Positions 1-10,986 of a stretch of DNA of 50,888 bases are shown here, piece after piece. The stretch spans positions 1 to 50,888 of the forward strand of contig JAVCCG010000106.1 of NCBI GenBank assembly GCA_030765605.1, read 5' to 3'. Under the pieces are notes generated by a model that worked only from the letters and a program-made list of their open reading frames with translations, was not told the DNA's origin and searched no databases. The number at the start of each line of letters is the position of its first letter. The first letter of the stretch is position 1. Position numbers and translations under genes: made by a program. The stretch is from Candidatus Alcyoniella australis (GTDB taxonomy: Bacteria; Lernaellota; Lernaellaia; JAVCCG01; Alcyoniellaceae).

Positions 1-1275
1 ATCGTGCTCACGGCCGCCGGATGTTTGCTGCTGCTGTGCGCGCTGGTCTACGGCCCGACTCTGCTCGGAATGTTGAGTGCGGATCTGCCGGGCAAAGCGC
101 GCCAGGGAGCGCTGGCCGACAGCCGACTATGGTTCGCGCTGCTCGGGCTGTTGGCGTTGCTCGCAGCGCGCCTATCCGCGCCGCGCATCGACAAGCTCGA
201 CGACCGTAAGGCTCAGCGTCGTCGCAGCAACCTGGTGCTGTTCCTCGTGGCTCTGCTGCTGCCGCTTTGCGCATCCGAGCTGACGTTGCGACCGTTCTCC
301 AAGGCGCACTACTACCGGGCGATCACCCAGCACGATTCGGAACTGGGCTGGCGCAATAAGTCCGACGTTCGCGTGCAGCGCCAACGGGGCGTGGTCCAGC
401 TCAACAGCAAGGGGTTGCGCAACCCGGAGATCGACTACGCCAAACCAGCGGGCGTTCAGCGGATCATGTTCCTCGGAGATTCGGTGGCATTCGGATCGGG
501 CTTGCCCGGCGAACGCTACACATTCGCGTACGTGACCACCCAGATGCTCAAGCAGCGCGGCTATACGTCGTTGGAATATTTAAACGCCGGGGTCGAGGGC
601 TACTCGCCGTGGCAGGAGCTGATCTACCTTCGGCGCGAGGGGCTGCGTTTCGACCCGGACTGCGTGGTGCTGTGCTTTGTGCTCAACGATCTGGTGGAGA
701 AGTTCACCCTGCGCCGCTTCGGCGGCGAGCGCGAGGCCGTGCAGGTCCCCCCGCTGTACAGGCGGATCACCGACAGGCTGTGCGCGGCCTCGGCGATATT
801 TTATTTCGGCCGACAGCTCAGCGCGCGGCTGCGCCTGGGAAGCGACGTGCAACGCGGGGCCTCGCTGCTCCAGACCGAGTCGGTGCTCAAGCTGGCCCGC
901 GGGGGGCGCTCGCCGGAGTTCGACGAGGCCTGGCGGATTACGTTGGAGAACGTGGACGGGATCGTCGAGCTGTGCCGCGAGCACAAGGTCAAGCTGATGA
1001 TCGCGCTGTTTCCCTACAAGTTTCAGTTTATGGACCCACAGGGCCTGACCCAACCTCAGCAGCGGATGCTCGCATTTGCGGCGCAGCGCTCAGTGCCGGC
1101 CATCGACCTGCTGGGCCCGCTGCAGCAGCAGGCTGAGCAAAACAACGTGACCGTGCTCGACCTGTTCTGGGACGATGTGCACCCCTCGGCCGCGGGCAGC
1201 TTCTTTATCGCCATTACGTTGGCCGAGTTCATTACGACCCAGGGCCTGCTCGAACCGGGCGCGCCGACCGATTAG
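1..1275 (+). CDS. SGNH/GDSL-type hydrolase with N-terminal membrane segments (5' end outside window)
   Basis: The frame is open from base 1 with no upstream stop, so the true start probably lies outside the window; the GTG at 4 is only the first in-window start codon. The visible part begins with about three hydrophobic segments (roughly residues 1-25, 43-60 and 74-93 counted from base 4). An SGNH hydrolase domain follows, with Gly-Asp-Ser at 158-160 in an FLGDS context, an LND block near 229, and a D-x-V-H-P motif whose Asp and His fall at 390-393. These are the usual nucleophile and Asp/His of the family. Such proteins esterify or deacetylate envelope glycans or lipids, often beside membrane O-acyltransferases; the substrate here is unknown. 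The stop overlaps the convergent tdh stop by 4 bases. The family call is firm, the role is not. Confidence 0.85.
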   Translation: MVLTAAGCLLLLCALVYGPTLLGMLSADLPGKARQGALADSRLWFALLGLLALLAARLSAPRIDKLDDRKAQRRRSNLVLFLVALLLPLCASELTLRPFSKAHYYRAITQHDSELGWRNKSDVRVQRQRGVVQLNSKGLRNPEIDYAKPAGVQRIMFLGDSVAFGSGLPGERYTFAYVTTQMLKQRGYTSLEYLNAGVEGYSPWQELIYLRREGLRFDPDCVVLCFVLNDLVEKFTLRRFGGEREAVQVPPLYRRITDRLCAASAIFYFGRQLSARLRLGSDVQRGASLLQTESVLKLARGGRSPEFDEAWRITLENVDGIVELCREHKVKLMIALFPYKFQFMDPQGLTQPQQRMLAFAAQRSVPAIDLLGPLQQQAEQNNVTVLDLFWDDVHPSAAGSFFIAITLAEFITTQGLLEPGAPTD

Positions 1276-2324
1276 AAGTCAGGGATTAGGACAACCTTAC
1301 CCGACTGCCCCTCGGACATCAGCCGCAGCCCCTCCTCGAAACGGCTCATCGGCAGCTGGTGGGTGATCACCGGCCGAATATCGAGGCGACCCGAGTTGAG
1401 CAGGCGTGAGGCCTGGAACCAGGTGTCGAAGATCTTGCGGCCGGAGATGCCGTAGATCTTTGCGCCGCGGAAGATCACCGCGTCGGCAAGGTCGATCTGC
1501 ACCGGTCCCGGCGGCAATCCGAACAGGCTGACCGATCCGCCGTAGGCCAGCAGCTCGAAGCCGATGCGGATCGCGTTGGGGTTGCCGCTCATCTCGAGCA
1601 GTACGTCGGCCATGTGGCCGCCGGTGATCTCGCGGAAGCGCTCGACCGTCGAGTCTTGCTTGGGGTTGAGCACCTCGTCGGCGCCCATGCGATACCCCAG
1701 CTGCGCGCGGAAGGCGTTGGGCTCGATACCGATCACGTGGCTGGCGCCCATCACTTTGGCGATGGCCACGGCGAATAGGCCGAAGGGACCAAGGCCCGTG
1801 ACCGCGACGATTCTGCCGGTCAGCTCGTGTTCGGTGGCCGCGTAGACCGCGTTGCCCAGGGGCTCTTGCAGGCAGGCGATCTCCGGCGACATGCCTGGCG
1901 GATTTTTCCAGGCGCACTTGGCCGGGAATGAAACGTACTTGGCGAAACAGCCGTCGAAGTCCACGCCGAGGATCTTGGTGTTGGGGCAGTAGTGGGCCTG
2001 GTTGCGCCGGCACTGATCGCATTTGCCGCAGGTCCAATGCGTCTCGGCCGAGACCATGTCTCCCACCGCGACGTTGGTCACCTTGGCGCCGACCTCGATC
2101 ACGCGACCGGCCAGCTCGTGGCCGACGATCCGCGGCGGCTTGATCCGACCGGCCGACCACTGGTCCCAGTTGTAGATGTGCAGGTCCGTGCCACAGATGC
2201 TCGCGGCCAGCACCTCGACCAGCACGTCCTTGGAGCCGGGTTGGGGAATCGGCCGTTGTTGCAGCTCCAGGCCCGGTCCGGGCTCGGGTTTGACGATGGC
2301 CTTCATTGACTCAGTGCTTGCCAT
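1272..2324 (-). CDS. tdh: L-threonine 3-dehydrogenase
   Basis: A zinc-dependent medium-chain dehydrogenase of 350 residues that oxidises L-threonine to 2-amino-3-ketobutyrate with NAD+. The catalytic zinc ligands are visible as Cys44 in CGTDLHIYNWD and His69-Glu70 in VGHE. The CGTDxHIYNWDxW stretch is characteristic of Tdh rather than of general alcohol dehydrogenases. Four structural-zinc cysteines sit at 99, 102, 105 and 113. A Rossmann segment (VTGLGPFGLFAVA) follows. The ATG at 2324 is chosen because GGAGG lies 5 bases upstream; longer starts reach back into the divergent gene, and a second Met six codons on is also possible. No kbl (glycine C-acetyltransferase) partner is next to it. Its end overlaps the SGNH gene tail to tail. 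Confidence 0.92.
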   Translation of the reverse strand: MASTESMKAIVKPEPGPGLELQQRPIPQPGSKDVLVEVLAASICGTDLHIYNWDQWSAGRIKPPRIVGHELAGRVIEVGAKVTNVAVGDMVSAETHWTCGKCDQCRRNQAHYCPNTKILGVDFDGCFAKYVSFPAKCAWKNPPGMSPEIACLQEPLGNAVYAATEHELTGRIVAVTGLGPFGLFAVAIAKVMGASHVIGIEPNAFRAQLGYRMGADEVLNPKQDSTVERFREITGGHMADVLLEMSGNPNAIRIGFELLAYGGSVSLFGLPPGPVQIDLADAVIFRGAKIYGISGRKIFDTWFQASRLLNSGRLDIRPVITHQLPMSRFEEGLRLMSEGQSGKVVLIPDF

Positions 2325-2370
2325 CTGTTCCTCCGATCGATGCGCACTCCGGGCCCTGGATCCGCCTGCG

Positions 2371-4005
2371 ATGGGGTACAATGCGTTCGTGTCAAAGGCC
2401 CGTAAACAGCGTAGTGGTCGGTCCGGGGTGTCAGGGGTAAGGGCGCGCCGCGCAACGGCGGGCTCAGCCTGTAAAACGGTTTTAGTCTACCCCAACAAAC
2501 GCCAGATCGCCATGACCAACCTGGGGTTCACCTGGGTGCGCGAGCTGCTCGATCGGCTGCCCGGAGTAAGCTGCGAGAGCGCGGTGCTCGACCCGGATAA
2601 CGGCCGCACATTGAGCCTGGAGAGCGGGTCGCCGCTGAGCGAGTTCGACCTGGTGGCGTTCTCGCAAAGCTTCGAACTCGACCACTTGAACGTGGTCGGC
2701 ATGCTGCGCGCGGGCGGGGTCGAGCCGCTGGCCCAAGCACGGCCCGCCGGAGCGCCCTACGTTATCGCCGGAGGGATCGCCGCGGCGATCAACCCCGAGC
2801 CGTTGGCGCAAATCGTCGACGCCTTTGCCTTGGGCGAGGCCGAGGCGCTGCTGCCAAAGCTTGGTCCGTTTCTGGCCCAGGGCCCGGACCGCATCGAGCG
2901 CGCACGCTGGTTGCGCGAGCTGGCCGACCTACCGGGAATCTACGTGCCGCGCTTCTATCGTTGGGATCCGCTACGCGGGCACTTGCCCGAGCCCGGCCTG
3001 TTGCGGCGCGTGCGTTATTTGCGTTGCGAGGCAGCGCCGGAGGAGGTGCCGGTCTCGCCCGCGGGCGCAGGGACATCGCAGTTCGGCGACGCGTTGATCG
3101 TCGAGGTCGGCCGTGGCTGCGGCCGCGGTTGCCGGTTCTGCGTTGCGGGCCGGATCTATCGTCCGGTGCGCTTCCAGCCCATGGCGCGGCTGCGCGAGGT
3201 GATCGATCGCCGACTTATACCAGGCCGTGAGATCGGCTTGCAGGGCACCGCGGTCAGCGACCACCCGCAGATCGCCGAGCTGATTCGCGAGCTGGCCGAC
3301 GAGGGCCACCGCGTGAGCCTGAGCTCGATCAGGGCCGGGTCGTTTGGCCCTGAACAATACGCCGATCTGGCGCGCTCGGGATTGCAGCAGGTGGCCCTGG
3401 CGCCCGAGGCCGGCAGCGAGCGGCTGCGCGGCCTGATGGGCAAACGCATCGATGACGAGGTGTTTGTGGCCGAGGCCGAACAGATCGCCGCGGCGGGCAT
3501 CAAACGGGTCAAGCTGTACTTCATGAGCGGACTGCCGACCCAGACCGCGGCCGATGTCGAGGCCGTGGCCGCGCTCGCGCGGCGGATTCGGGGCGTTGCG
3601 GGCAACAGGCTGCGCGTGCTGGTCGGCCTGACGCCGTTCGTGCCCAAGCCGCACACCGAACTGCAATGGCACCCATATGCGCACCCTAAAGAACATGCGG
3701 CCATGGTCCGGCGCGTGCGCGAACTGTTGCGCCATGAGCGCGGGATCTCGGTCAGCGCGGAGTCGGCGCGCCTCTCGCAGGTTCAATCGCTGCTGGCGCG
3801 CGGTGATCGCGATCTGTATCCGTTGCTGCATAGCGGCGAAAAGGGAATCAGCGCCGCGTTGCGCGCCTGGGGCGGAAAGATCGACGAGCACACCGGAAGG
3901 CCGCGCAAGGCGGACGAGCCGTTCCCCTGGGAGATCGTCGACGTCGGTGTTGAACGCGGCCTGCTCTACCAGGGATATCAGCGCGTGATCGAGGCCACGG
4001 ATTAA
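2371..4005 (+). CDS. Radical SAM protein with N-terminal B12-binding-like region
   Basis: A protein of about 544 residues. It contains the radical SAM cluster motif C-x3-C-x2-C (CGRGCRFC, cysteines about 250, 254, 257), which binds the 4Fe-4S cluster that cleaves S-adenosylmethionine. The first 200 residues look like the cobalamin-binding-type Rossmann domain common in this superfamily (VLVYPN start, then YVIAGGIAAAINPEPLA and FALGEAEALLPKL). No clear DxHxxG cobalamin motif is seen, so B12 binding is uncertain. The C-terminal part has the usual KLYFMSGLPTQT and FVPKPHTELQW segments. The substrate cannot be told. The start is ambiguous: ATG 2371, GTG 2389 and GTG 2428 are all in frame, and none has a strong ribosome binding site. 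It is divergent from tdh. Confidence 0.8.
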   Translation: MGYNAFVSKARKQRSGRSGVSGVRARRATAGSACKTVLVYPNKRQIAMTNLGFTWVRELLDRLPGVSCESAVLDPDNGRTLSLESGSPLSEFDLVAFSQSFELDHLNVVGMLRAGGVEPLAQARPAGAPYVIAGGIAAAINPEPLAQIVDAFALGEAEALLPKLGPFLAQGPDRIERARWLRELADLPGIYVPRFYRWDPLRGHLPEPGLLRRVRYLRCEAAPEEVPVSPAGAGTSQFGDALIVEVGRGCGRGCRFCVAGRIYRPVRFQPMARLREVIDRRLIPGREIGLQGTAVSDHPQIAELIRELADEGHRVSLSSIRAGSFGPEQYADLARSGLQQVALAPEAGSERLRGLMGKRIDDEVFVAEAEQIAAAGIKRVKLYFMSGLPTQTAADVEAVAALARRIRGVAGNRLRVLVGLTPFVPKPHTELQWHPYAHPKEHAAMVRRVRELLRHERGISVSAESARLSQVQSLLARGDRDLYPLLHSGEKGISAALRAWGGKIDEHTGRPRKADEPFPWEIVDVGVERGLLYQGYQRVIEATD

Positions 4006-4053
4006 CATCCGGACCCGATGTAGTGTGCAAAGAAAATTGGAGTGGAGGCGCCT

Positions 4054-4545
4054 ATGACGGTCGGCGGCAGGATGCGCGCGTTGACGATCGCCGGACTGGT
4101 CTGCCTGGGCCTGGCCGGATCGATATTACACATTGGCCTTCACTTCCCCTACGACCAGGGCCTGCTCTACACCTACCTGATTCCGATTGTCTCGCTGTTG
4201 CTATCGGTGTTGGTGGTGCCGCTGCTGTTCGGCTTGCGGCGTAGCGCCTGGGCGCAGTTGCTCAACGGCATGACCTCCATCGTCGGCATTGTCAGTATGA
4301 GCCACTTCTGGCTGGCCACCGGGCGCAACACTTTGGCCGATTCGCTGATCCTGATAACCAAATGGGCTCTGGGCCAGCTGCTGTTTGAGGCTGAGCTGGA
4401 CTTTCGCGCCGGACGCGCCTGGAACGCGCAGGCCAGGCGACCCAAGTGGTGGCGTTTCCTGCGGCCGGTCTGGTGGCTGATCCACCTGGTCGCCATCGCA
4501 GCGGTCTACGCCCTGGGCGTGATCGTTCTGGGCGGGGAGGGTTAG
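4054..4545 (+). CDS. Integral membrane protein of unknown function, about four helices
   Basis: A 163-residue protein with hydrophobic segments near residues 10-30, 38-62, 72-90 and 137-158. They are separated by a basic loop containing RRSAWAQ and an Arg/Trp-rich stretch (ARRPKWWRFLRPVWW). I do not recognise a family. ATG 4054 is chosen because GGAGG sits five bases upstream; an upstream in-frame GTG at 4042 would include that ribosome binding site. The gene is immediately followed by a 32-codon reading frame that begins directly after its stop codon, so the two are probably co-translated. Confidence 0.7.
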   Translation: MTVGGRMRALTIAGLVCLGLAGSILHIGLHFPYDQGLLYTYLIPIVSLLLSVLVVPLLFGLRRSAWAQLLNGMTSIVGIVSMSHFWLATGRNTLADSLILITKWALGQLLFEAELDFRAGRAWNAQARRPKWWRFLRPVWWLIHLVAIAAVYALGVIVLGGEG

Positions 4546-4644
4546 ATGCTGAGCAAGATCTTCTGGCCCAAGGTCGGCTGGTTCGTGCTGCACGCGCTGG
4601 CCGTGGCGCTGTTCCTGGCCCTGGCCGCCGCCGTCAGATTCTAA
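4546..4644 (+). CDS. Small 32-residue single-pass membrane protein
   Basis: A short open frame starts at the base after the stop of the preceding membrane protein, with GGAGG six to ten bases upstream inside that gene. The product is 32 residues: a short start (MLSKIFWPKVG), then one hydrophobic helix rich in Ala, Leu and Val, then a VRF tail. Ribosome binding site, coupling and a clean helix argue for a real gene. There is no homology evidence that I can see. It may be a small partner of the upstream membrane protein. Confidence 0.5.
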   Translation: MLSKIFWPKVGWFVLHALAVALFLALAAAVRF

Positions 4645-4657
4645 TCAGGCTCACCCG

Positions 4658-4688
4658 AAAAAAAGCCGCGCCCGATCGCAGGCGCGGC
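4658..4688 (-). terminator. Rho-independent terminator of the ffh-rplS operon
   Basis: On the minus strand an 8-bp perfect stem (GCCGCGCC at 4665-4672 pairing with GGCGCGGC at 4681-4688, 8-base loop) is followed by seven T residues (4658-4664 read as A on the plus strand). It lies 26 bases beyond the rplS stop. The U-tract is only on the minus-strand transcript, so it serves that operon. Confidence 0.9.
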
Positions 4689-4713
4689 CTTGGATTGGTA
4701 ATTTTGTCGAAGA

Positions 4714-5061
4714 TTATTTAAAGCGCTTCTCTTTGATGCGGGCGGCTTTGCCGCGGCGATCGCGCAGGTAGTAGAGCTTGGCGCGGCGCACGGCCCCGTG
4801 GCGCACCAGCTCGACCTTGTCGATCGTCGGGCTGTGAACGGGGAAGATGCGCTCCACGCCGATGCCGAAACTGACCTTGCGTACGGTGAAGGTCGCGCGG
4901 TTGCGGCCGTGCTTGATGCGGATTACTACGCCCTCGAAAACCTGGATCCGCTCTTTTTCGCCTTCTCTGATCTTGGCGTGAACGCGAACGGTGTCGCCCG
5001 GGGCAAATGTCGGATGCTGGGCTGTCTCTTCGGATTTTTCGTAGACGATTATGGGGTCCAT
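4714..5061 (-). CDS. rplS: 50S ribosomal protein L19
   Basis: A 115-residue ribosomal protein at the 30S-50S interface. The family motifs are obvious: [44 protein letters not shown] and a basic tail [18 protein letters not shown]. Two ATG codons stand in tandem. The second (5061) is preferred because AGGAGG lies 5 bases before it, against 2 bases for the first. It is the last gene of the ffh-rpsP-khpA-rimM-trmD-rplS operon and is followed by a strong terminator. The 86-base gap to trmD contains a small GTTCG/CGAAC hairpin but no gene. Confidence 0.97.
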   Translation of the reverse strand: MDPIIVYEKSEETAQHPTFAPGDTVRVHAKIREGEKERIQVFEGVVIRIKHGRNRATFTVRKVSFGIGVERIFPVHSPTIDKVELVRHGAVRRAKLYYLRDRRGKAARIKEKRFK

Positions 5062-5150
5062 CATCGCCTCCTGTAATTTATGTTCGTATTCCCCTGCGCC
5101 GCGTGTTCGAACCGAACGAGCGCGCTAGGGGGTGAGGGCAGAAATGATAC

Positions 5151-5834
5151 TCATTTTTTCGTTTCGTGCAAGAGGTCGGGCCGTCTTTTAGCGGTTCGCA
5201 GCCTGCTTTGCTCGCGGCGCCAGGCTGCGATGCGCCGATGATCGCCCGAGAGCAGCACCTCGGGAACGCCGCGTCCGGCGTAAATCCGCGGTCTGGTGTA
5301 CTGCTGATATTCCAGTTGCTCGGGGAAACTTTCGGTCGCCAGGGACTCGGCGTTGCCAAGCACGCCCGGGACCAGCCGACCCACAGCGTCGATCACCACC
5401 ATTGCCGCGGGCTCGCCGCCGGTGAGCACGTAGTCGCCGATCGACAGCTCGAAATCGCAGTACCCCTCGGCCACCCGCTCGTCGACCCCCTCGTAGCGGC
5501 CGCAGATCAAGACCAGCCCGCGTTGTGCGGATAGTTCGCGGGCCAGGTTCTGGTCCAGGGTTCGGCCCTGAGCCGAAAGTAGGGCGGTGGACAGCCCCTT
5601 GCGGCGGCCGCGGATCTTGCGCAGGGCGCGGGCGATCGGCTCGACCTTCATCACCATCCCCGGCCCGCCGCCGAACGGGTAGTCGTCGGTGGTGCGGTGG
5701 CGGTCAACGGTATAGGCGCGCAGGTCGTGGATGCGGATGTCGAGGATTCCGCTCTGCTGGGCGCGGCGGATGATTCCCTCGCGCAGAAAGCCGTCGAACA
5801 TTTCGGGGAAGATTGTCAGCACGTCAATGCGCAC
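5151..5834 (-). CDS. trmD: tRNA (guanine(37)-N1)-methyltransferase
   Basis: A 227-residue SPOUT-class methyltransferase. It methylates G37 next to the anticodon of tRNAs reading CNN codons, preventing +1 frameshifting. Visible motifs are the MRIDVLTIFPEMF start, DDYPFGGGPGMVMK, LICGRYEGVDERV and the trefoil-knot SAM-binding segment SIGDYVLTGGEPAAMVVIDA. Length and all motifs are normal. It begins four bases after the rimM stop, the classical arrangement. Confidence 0.97.
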   Translation of the reverse strand: MRIDVLTIFPEMFDGFLREGIIRRAQQSGILDIRIHDLRAYTVDRHRTTDDYPFGGGPGMVMKVEPIARALRKIRGRRKGLSTALLSAQGRTLDQNLARELSAQRGLVLICGRYEGVDERVAEGYCDFELSIGDYVLTGGEPAAMVVIDAVGRLVPGVLGNAESLATESFPEQLEYQQYTRPRIYAGRGVPEVLLSGDHRRIAAWRREQSRLRTAKRRPDLLHETKK

Positions 5835-5838
5835 CGGT

Positions 5839-6381
5839 TCAGGCCTCGTCGTCCTCGAGCAGGCCGGGCAGCAGCCGCACGCGGATCAGACCCTGCTCGG
5901 GCAGCACCTCGAGCACCACCTGAGGGATGTTGGGCAGCAGCAGCTCGCGCCCCTGCGCGTCGCGCACTACCAGCACGTCGTTGGCCCCGGTCTCTAACAG
6001 GTCGGTCACCTTGCCCAACGTCCGGCCGTCGTGCTCGACGACCTGCAGACCGACCAAGTCTTGCCAGTAGTGCCGGTCCTCGTCGTCGGCCGGGGCGTCG
6101 TCGCGGTGCATCAGCACCTCGCAGCCGATCAGCTCTTGGGCGCGCTGGAGCGAGTCGATCTGCGCCAGCTGGACCCGCACCATCGCGCCCTTGAGCGGGA
6201 GCACGCGTTGTAGTTCGCGCTTCACCTCGCCGCCTTGTTCCACGACGTAGACCGCGCGCAACGAGTCGATATGCTCGGATTGCGGGTTGTACAGCTTGAG
6301 CCGCAGCTCTCCGCGCAGGCCGACCGTCTTGGTCAGGCGGCCTAGGGGGATTAGCCCGGAACCCCTGCCGCGCTCGGGCAT
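5839..6381 (-). CDS. rimM: Ribosome maturation factor RimM
   Basis: A 180-residue protein with the N-terminal RimM beta-barrel (IPLGRLTKTVGLRGELRLK) and a C-terminal PRC-barrel (YWQDLVGLQVVEHDGRTLGKVTDLL, then NDVLVVRD and LLLPNIPQVVLEV). It assists 16S 3'-domain processing and S19-dependent 30S assembly. It lies between khpA (8 bases upstream) and trmD (4 bases downstream), as in most bacteria. Confidence 0.95.
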   Translation of the reverse strand: MPERGRGSGLIPLGRLTKTVGLRGELRLKLYNPQSEHIDSLRAVYVVEQGGEVKRELQRVLPLKGAMVRVQLAQIDSLQRAQELIGCEVLMHRDDAPADDEDRHYWQDLVGLQVVEHDGRTLGKVTDLLETGANDVLVVRDAQGRELLLPNIPQVVLEVLPEQGLIRVRLLPGLLEDDEA

Positions 6382-6389
6382 TAGGGCGC

Positions 6390-6620
6390 CTATTCGAGAA
6401 TGTCGAGCACTGAACGCTTGCCCGACTTGGTGCTTGCGGCTGAAAGAATCGTGCGCATCGCGCGGGCCGTGCGGCCGTTCTTGCCGATGACTTTGCCCAG
6501 GTCGTCCGGCGCGACTCGCAGCTCGAGAACCAGCGTGCGTTCGCTGTCTACGTCGCTGACCTGTACGTCGTTGGGATTGTCGACCAGCGCCTTTGCCAGA
6601 TATTCAATTAATTGTTTCAT
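6390..6620 (-). CDS. khpA: KH-domain RNA-binding protein KhpA
   Basis: A 76-residue single KH-domain protein with the RNA-binding GxxG loop as GKNG within [21 protein letters not shown]. The N-terminal segment ([18 protein letters not shown]) is typical of KhpA (YlqC). In other bacteria it partners KhpB in post-transcriptional control of cell envelope genes. It lies between rpsP and rimM, the conserved position. Confidence 0.95.
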   Translation of the reverse strand: MKQLIEYLAKALVDNPNDVQVSDVDSERTLVLELRVAPDDLGKVIGKNGRTARAMRTILSAASTKSGKRSVLDILE

Positions 6621-6669
6621 AATGTCATCGCCCCGCCCGCAGCCGATAGACCACGGGCGGGATAGCGTG

Positions 6670-6945
6670 CTAGTTGCTGGCCTCGGCCGCGGGCTTTTTC
6701 AGCATCCCGGCCTTGCGCAGTAAAACAGCCACAGTTTGGGTCGGTTTCGCCCCCTGCTGCAGCCAGTAGCTGACGCGGTCGGTTTTGAGGCGGACCTTGT
6801 CCTTCTCTTCGACCTGCCTGGGATTGTAGCTGCCGAGGATTTCCAGCTCTTTGCCGTCGCGCTTGGAAAGGCGCTCCGCGGCCACGATGCGGTAGTGCGG
6901 CTCATGCTTGCCGCCTACGCGTTTCAACCTGATTTTAACCGCCAT
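6670..6945 (-). CDS. rpsP: 30S ribosomal protein S16
   Basis: A 91-residue protein with the S16 signature [21 protein letters not shown] and the conserved LEILGSYNP, followed by [24 protein letters not shown]. It binds 16S rRNA early in 30S assembly. A GGAG lies upstream of the ATG. It is 19 bases after ffh. Confidence 0.97.
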   Translation of the reverse strand: MAVKIRLKRVGGKHEPHYRIVAAERLSKRDGKELEILGSYNPRQVEEKDKVRLKTDRVSYWLQQGAKPTQTVAVLLRKAGMLKKPAAEASN

Positions 6946-6964
6946 TTATCTCGCTCCTGTTGTG

Positions 6965-8305
<1,341 letters not shown>

Positions 8306-8352
8306 ACTTTCCCTTATGACCGGCTGTGTGTCGGCCGCAAAAAAGGTGTCTG

Positions 8353-8380
8353 AGGATAACAGATCAGCGCGGTGCGTCAA
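8353..8380 (-). promoter_or_regulatory. Candidate sigma70-type promoter for the ffh operon
   Basis: Minus strand: TTGACG (8375-8380), 16-base spacer, TATCCT (8353-8358), about 48 bases before the ffh ATG. It matches 5/6 and 4/6 of the consensus boxes. Confidence 0.45.
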
Positions 8381-8441
8381 GCTGGCTGGAAACCTCGTTG
8401 CCGCGGTGTTAAACTCCGCGAACTTCGGAAAGGACGGAACT

Positions 8442-9440
<999 letters not shown>

Positions 9441-9465
9441 CAATCCTGCGGGATAATCGATTTTA

Positions 9466-10986
9466 ATGTCTATTCGCGCCTGCGCACTGGCGGCGACTAT
9501 CGTCGCGGCACTGTTGTTCTCAGCTGCTTTCGCGGCTGACGATCCGCAGGCGCTGTACCTGCAGGGAGTGGAGCTGTTCCACCTCGAGCAGTGGCAGGGG
9601 AGCCTGGATCAGCTTGAGGCCGCGCTGGTTGCGACCACGCCGGCAGCGGCCTTTGCCCCCGACGCCACGTTCAAGGCCGCGGAGTGCCGCTATCGCCTCG
9701 GCGACCTCGGCGGCGCGCTCGAGGGATTCCGCGCCTATGTGGCGCACTATCCGCTGGGCGCCAACCGCCGGGCCAGCGAGCTGCGAATCGAGGCCATCGA
9801 GAGCAGCCTGGGCCGCTCGGATTTGGCCCCGCCCATTGTTCCCGGCGTTCTGGAGCAGCTTAACGCGGTGCGGCTGGAGCGAATTCGGGCCCGCGACTGG
9901 CCGACCCTCGAGGCCCGGCTGCTCGAGCTGTGGCGCGCCGGATTCAACGCGGTGGTGCTCGATGTGAGTCTACAGCCCGGAGCGGAGGGCCACGCACTGT
10001 TCGCTCCTGCGGAGCGCGGCGGGCTGTACTTTCCCGCACGCAACGCGCCGCTGGTTGGCGACCTGACCACGCGGCTGGTGCAGATCTGCCACAAGTACGG
10101 CCTGCGCATCTTTGCCCGAATGAGCACCCTGGACAGCCGTTGGCTGGTCAGCGCCGAGCCCGGTGTCGCCGACGTACGCTTCGACCTGGAGTCGGGCAAG
10201 CTGATGCGCGGCCAGCGGCTCGACCCTTTCAGCGAGCGCGCGTTGCAGCTACTGGAGGGAATGTACGAGGATCTGGGGGCCACGGGAGTCGACGGCGTGC
10301 TGCTGGCCGACGATTGGCGGATCGCCGAGCTCGAGGGATTCGGCCCGGCGGGCCTGGCCGCCTACAACGAGGCCTACGGCGAGCAGCTCGAACCGGGCTC
10401 GTGTTTTCTCGATCAAAGCCACGACGCCTATGGCCGAATCCACGTGGGGCGCTATTCCGAAGCCTTCGGCCGTTTCGCCGAGCTCAAGTCGCGACGGCTG
10501 ATGCAGATCGCCACGAGACTGCACGCTGCGGCGCGGCGCAACAACCCTCGATGCGGATTGATCCTCGAGCTCGACCGCTCTTGCCTGATCGATCCCCAGA
10601 GGGCCAAGGCACGCCTGGGGCACGATTTTGGCCGGGCTGTCCAGTCCGAAGCCGACTACCTGCTGATCAGCTTGCACCACCGACGGATGCAGGCGGAACT
10701 GACCTTGACGGGCCAGCAGACCTTTAGTCTAATGCGACGAATTATCGAGCTGGGCGTCTCGCGGATCGAGCGCCCCGGACGTCTGGCGATCGAGCTGCAA
10801 CTCGTGGACCAGGCTGCCTTCAGGCCGCTGCCCGGGTGGGAGCTCGAGGCGGAGCTGTTTGCAGTGCGCTCGCAAAAGCCGGTGAGTGTGCTGCTCACGC
10901 CATACTGGCCGGGAATAAAATGGCATGATCTGGGCCGGCTGCTCGGGAATCTCCCCGAGCCCTCGAAGATTAAGGAAGATCAATGA
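9466..10986 (+). CDS. Exported TPR protein with PgaB C-terminal (GH153-like) hydrolase domain
   Basis: A 506-residue protein with a cleavable-type signal peptide (about residues 1-23, AAFAADDP). A tetratricopeptide-like region follows (about 25-130: ALYLQGVELFHLEQWQGSL, then FKAAECRYRLGDLGGALEGF). The main domain (about 140-440) resembles the C-terminal hydrolase half of PgaB. Matching blocks are GLYFPARNAPL, a DLTTRLVQICHKYGLRIFA segment, RLDPFS, YEDLGATGVDGVLLADD (acidic pair 282-283) and AYNEAYG. In PgaB this half cleaves partially deacetylated poly-N-acetylglucosamine; the deacetylase half is absent here. The stop overlaps the next ATG (ATGA), so it is translationally coupled to the selenoprotein gene. 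The domain assignment rests on motif order and is not tested by alignment. Confidence 0.65.
   Translation: MSIRACALAATIVAALLFSAAFAADDPQALYLQGVELFHLEQWQGSLDQLEAALVATTPAAAFAPDATFKAAECRYRLGDLGGALEGFRAYVAHYPLGANRRASELRIEAIESSLGRSDLAPPIVPGVLEQLNAVRLERIRARDWPTLEARLLELWRAGFNAVVLDVSLQPGAEGHALFAPAERGGLYFPARNAPLVGDLTTRLVQICHKYGLRIFARMSTLDSRWLVSAEPGVADVRFDLESGKLMRGQRLDPFSERALQLLEGMYEDLGATGVDGVLLADDWRIAELEGFGPAGLAAYNEAYGEQLEPGSCFLDQSHDAYGRIHVGRYSEAFGRFAELKSRRLMQIATRLHAAARRNNPRCGLILELDRSCLIDPQRAKARLGHDFGRAVQSEADYLLISLHHRRMQAELTLTGQQTFSLMRRIIELGVSRIERPGRLAIELQLVDQAAFRPLPGWELEAELFAVRSQKPVSVLLTPYWPGIKWHDLGRLLGNLPEPSKIKEDQ

Noticed and set aside
1272-1275. Four-base overlap of convergent stop codons (SGNH gene and tdh)
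   Set aside because: Common in compact genomes and not informative by itself.
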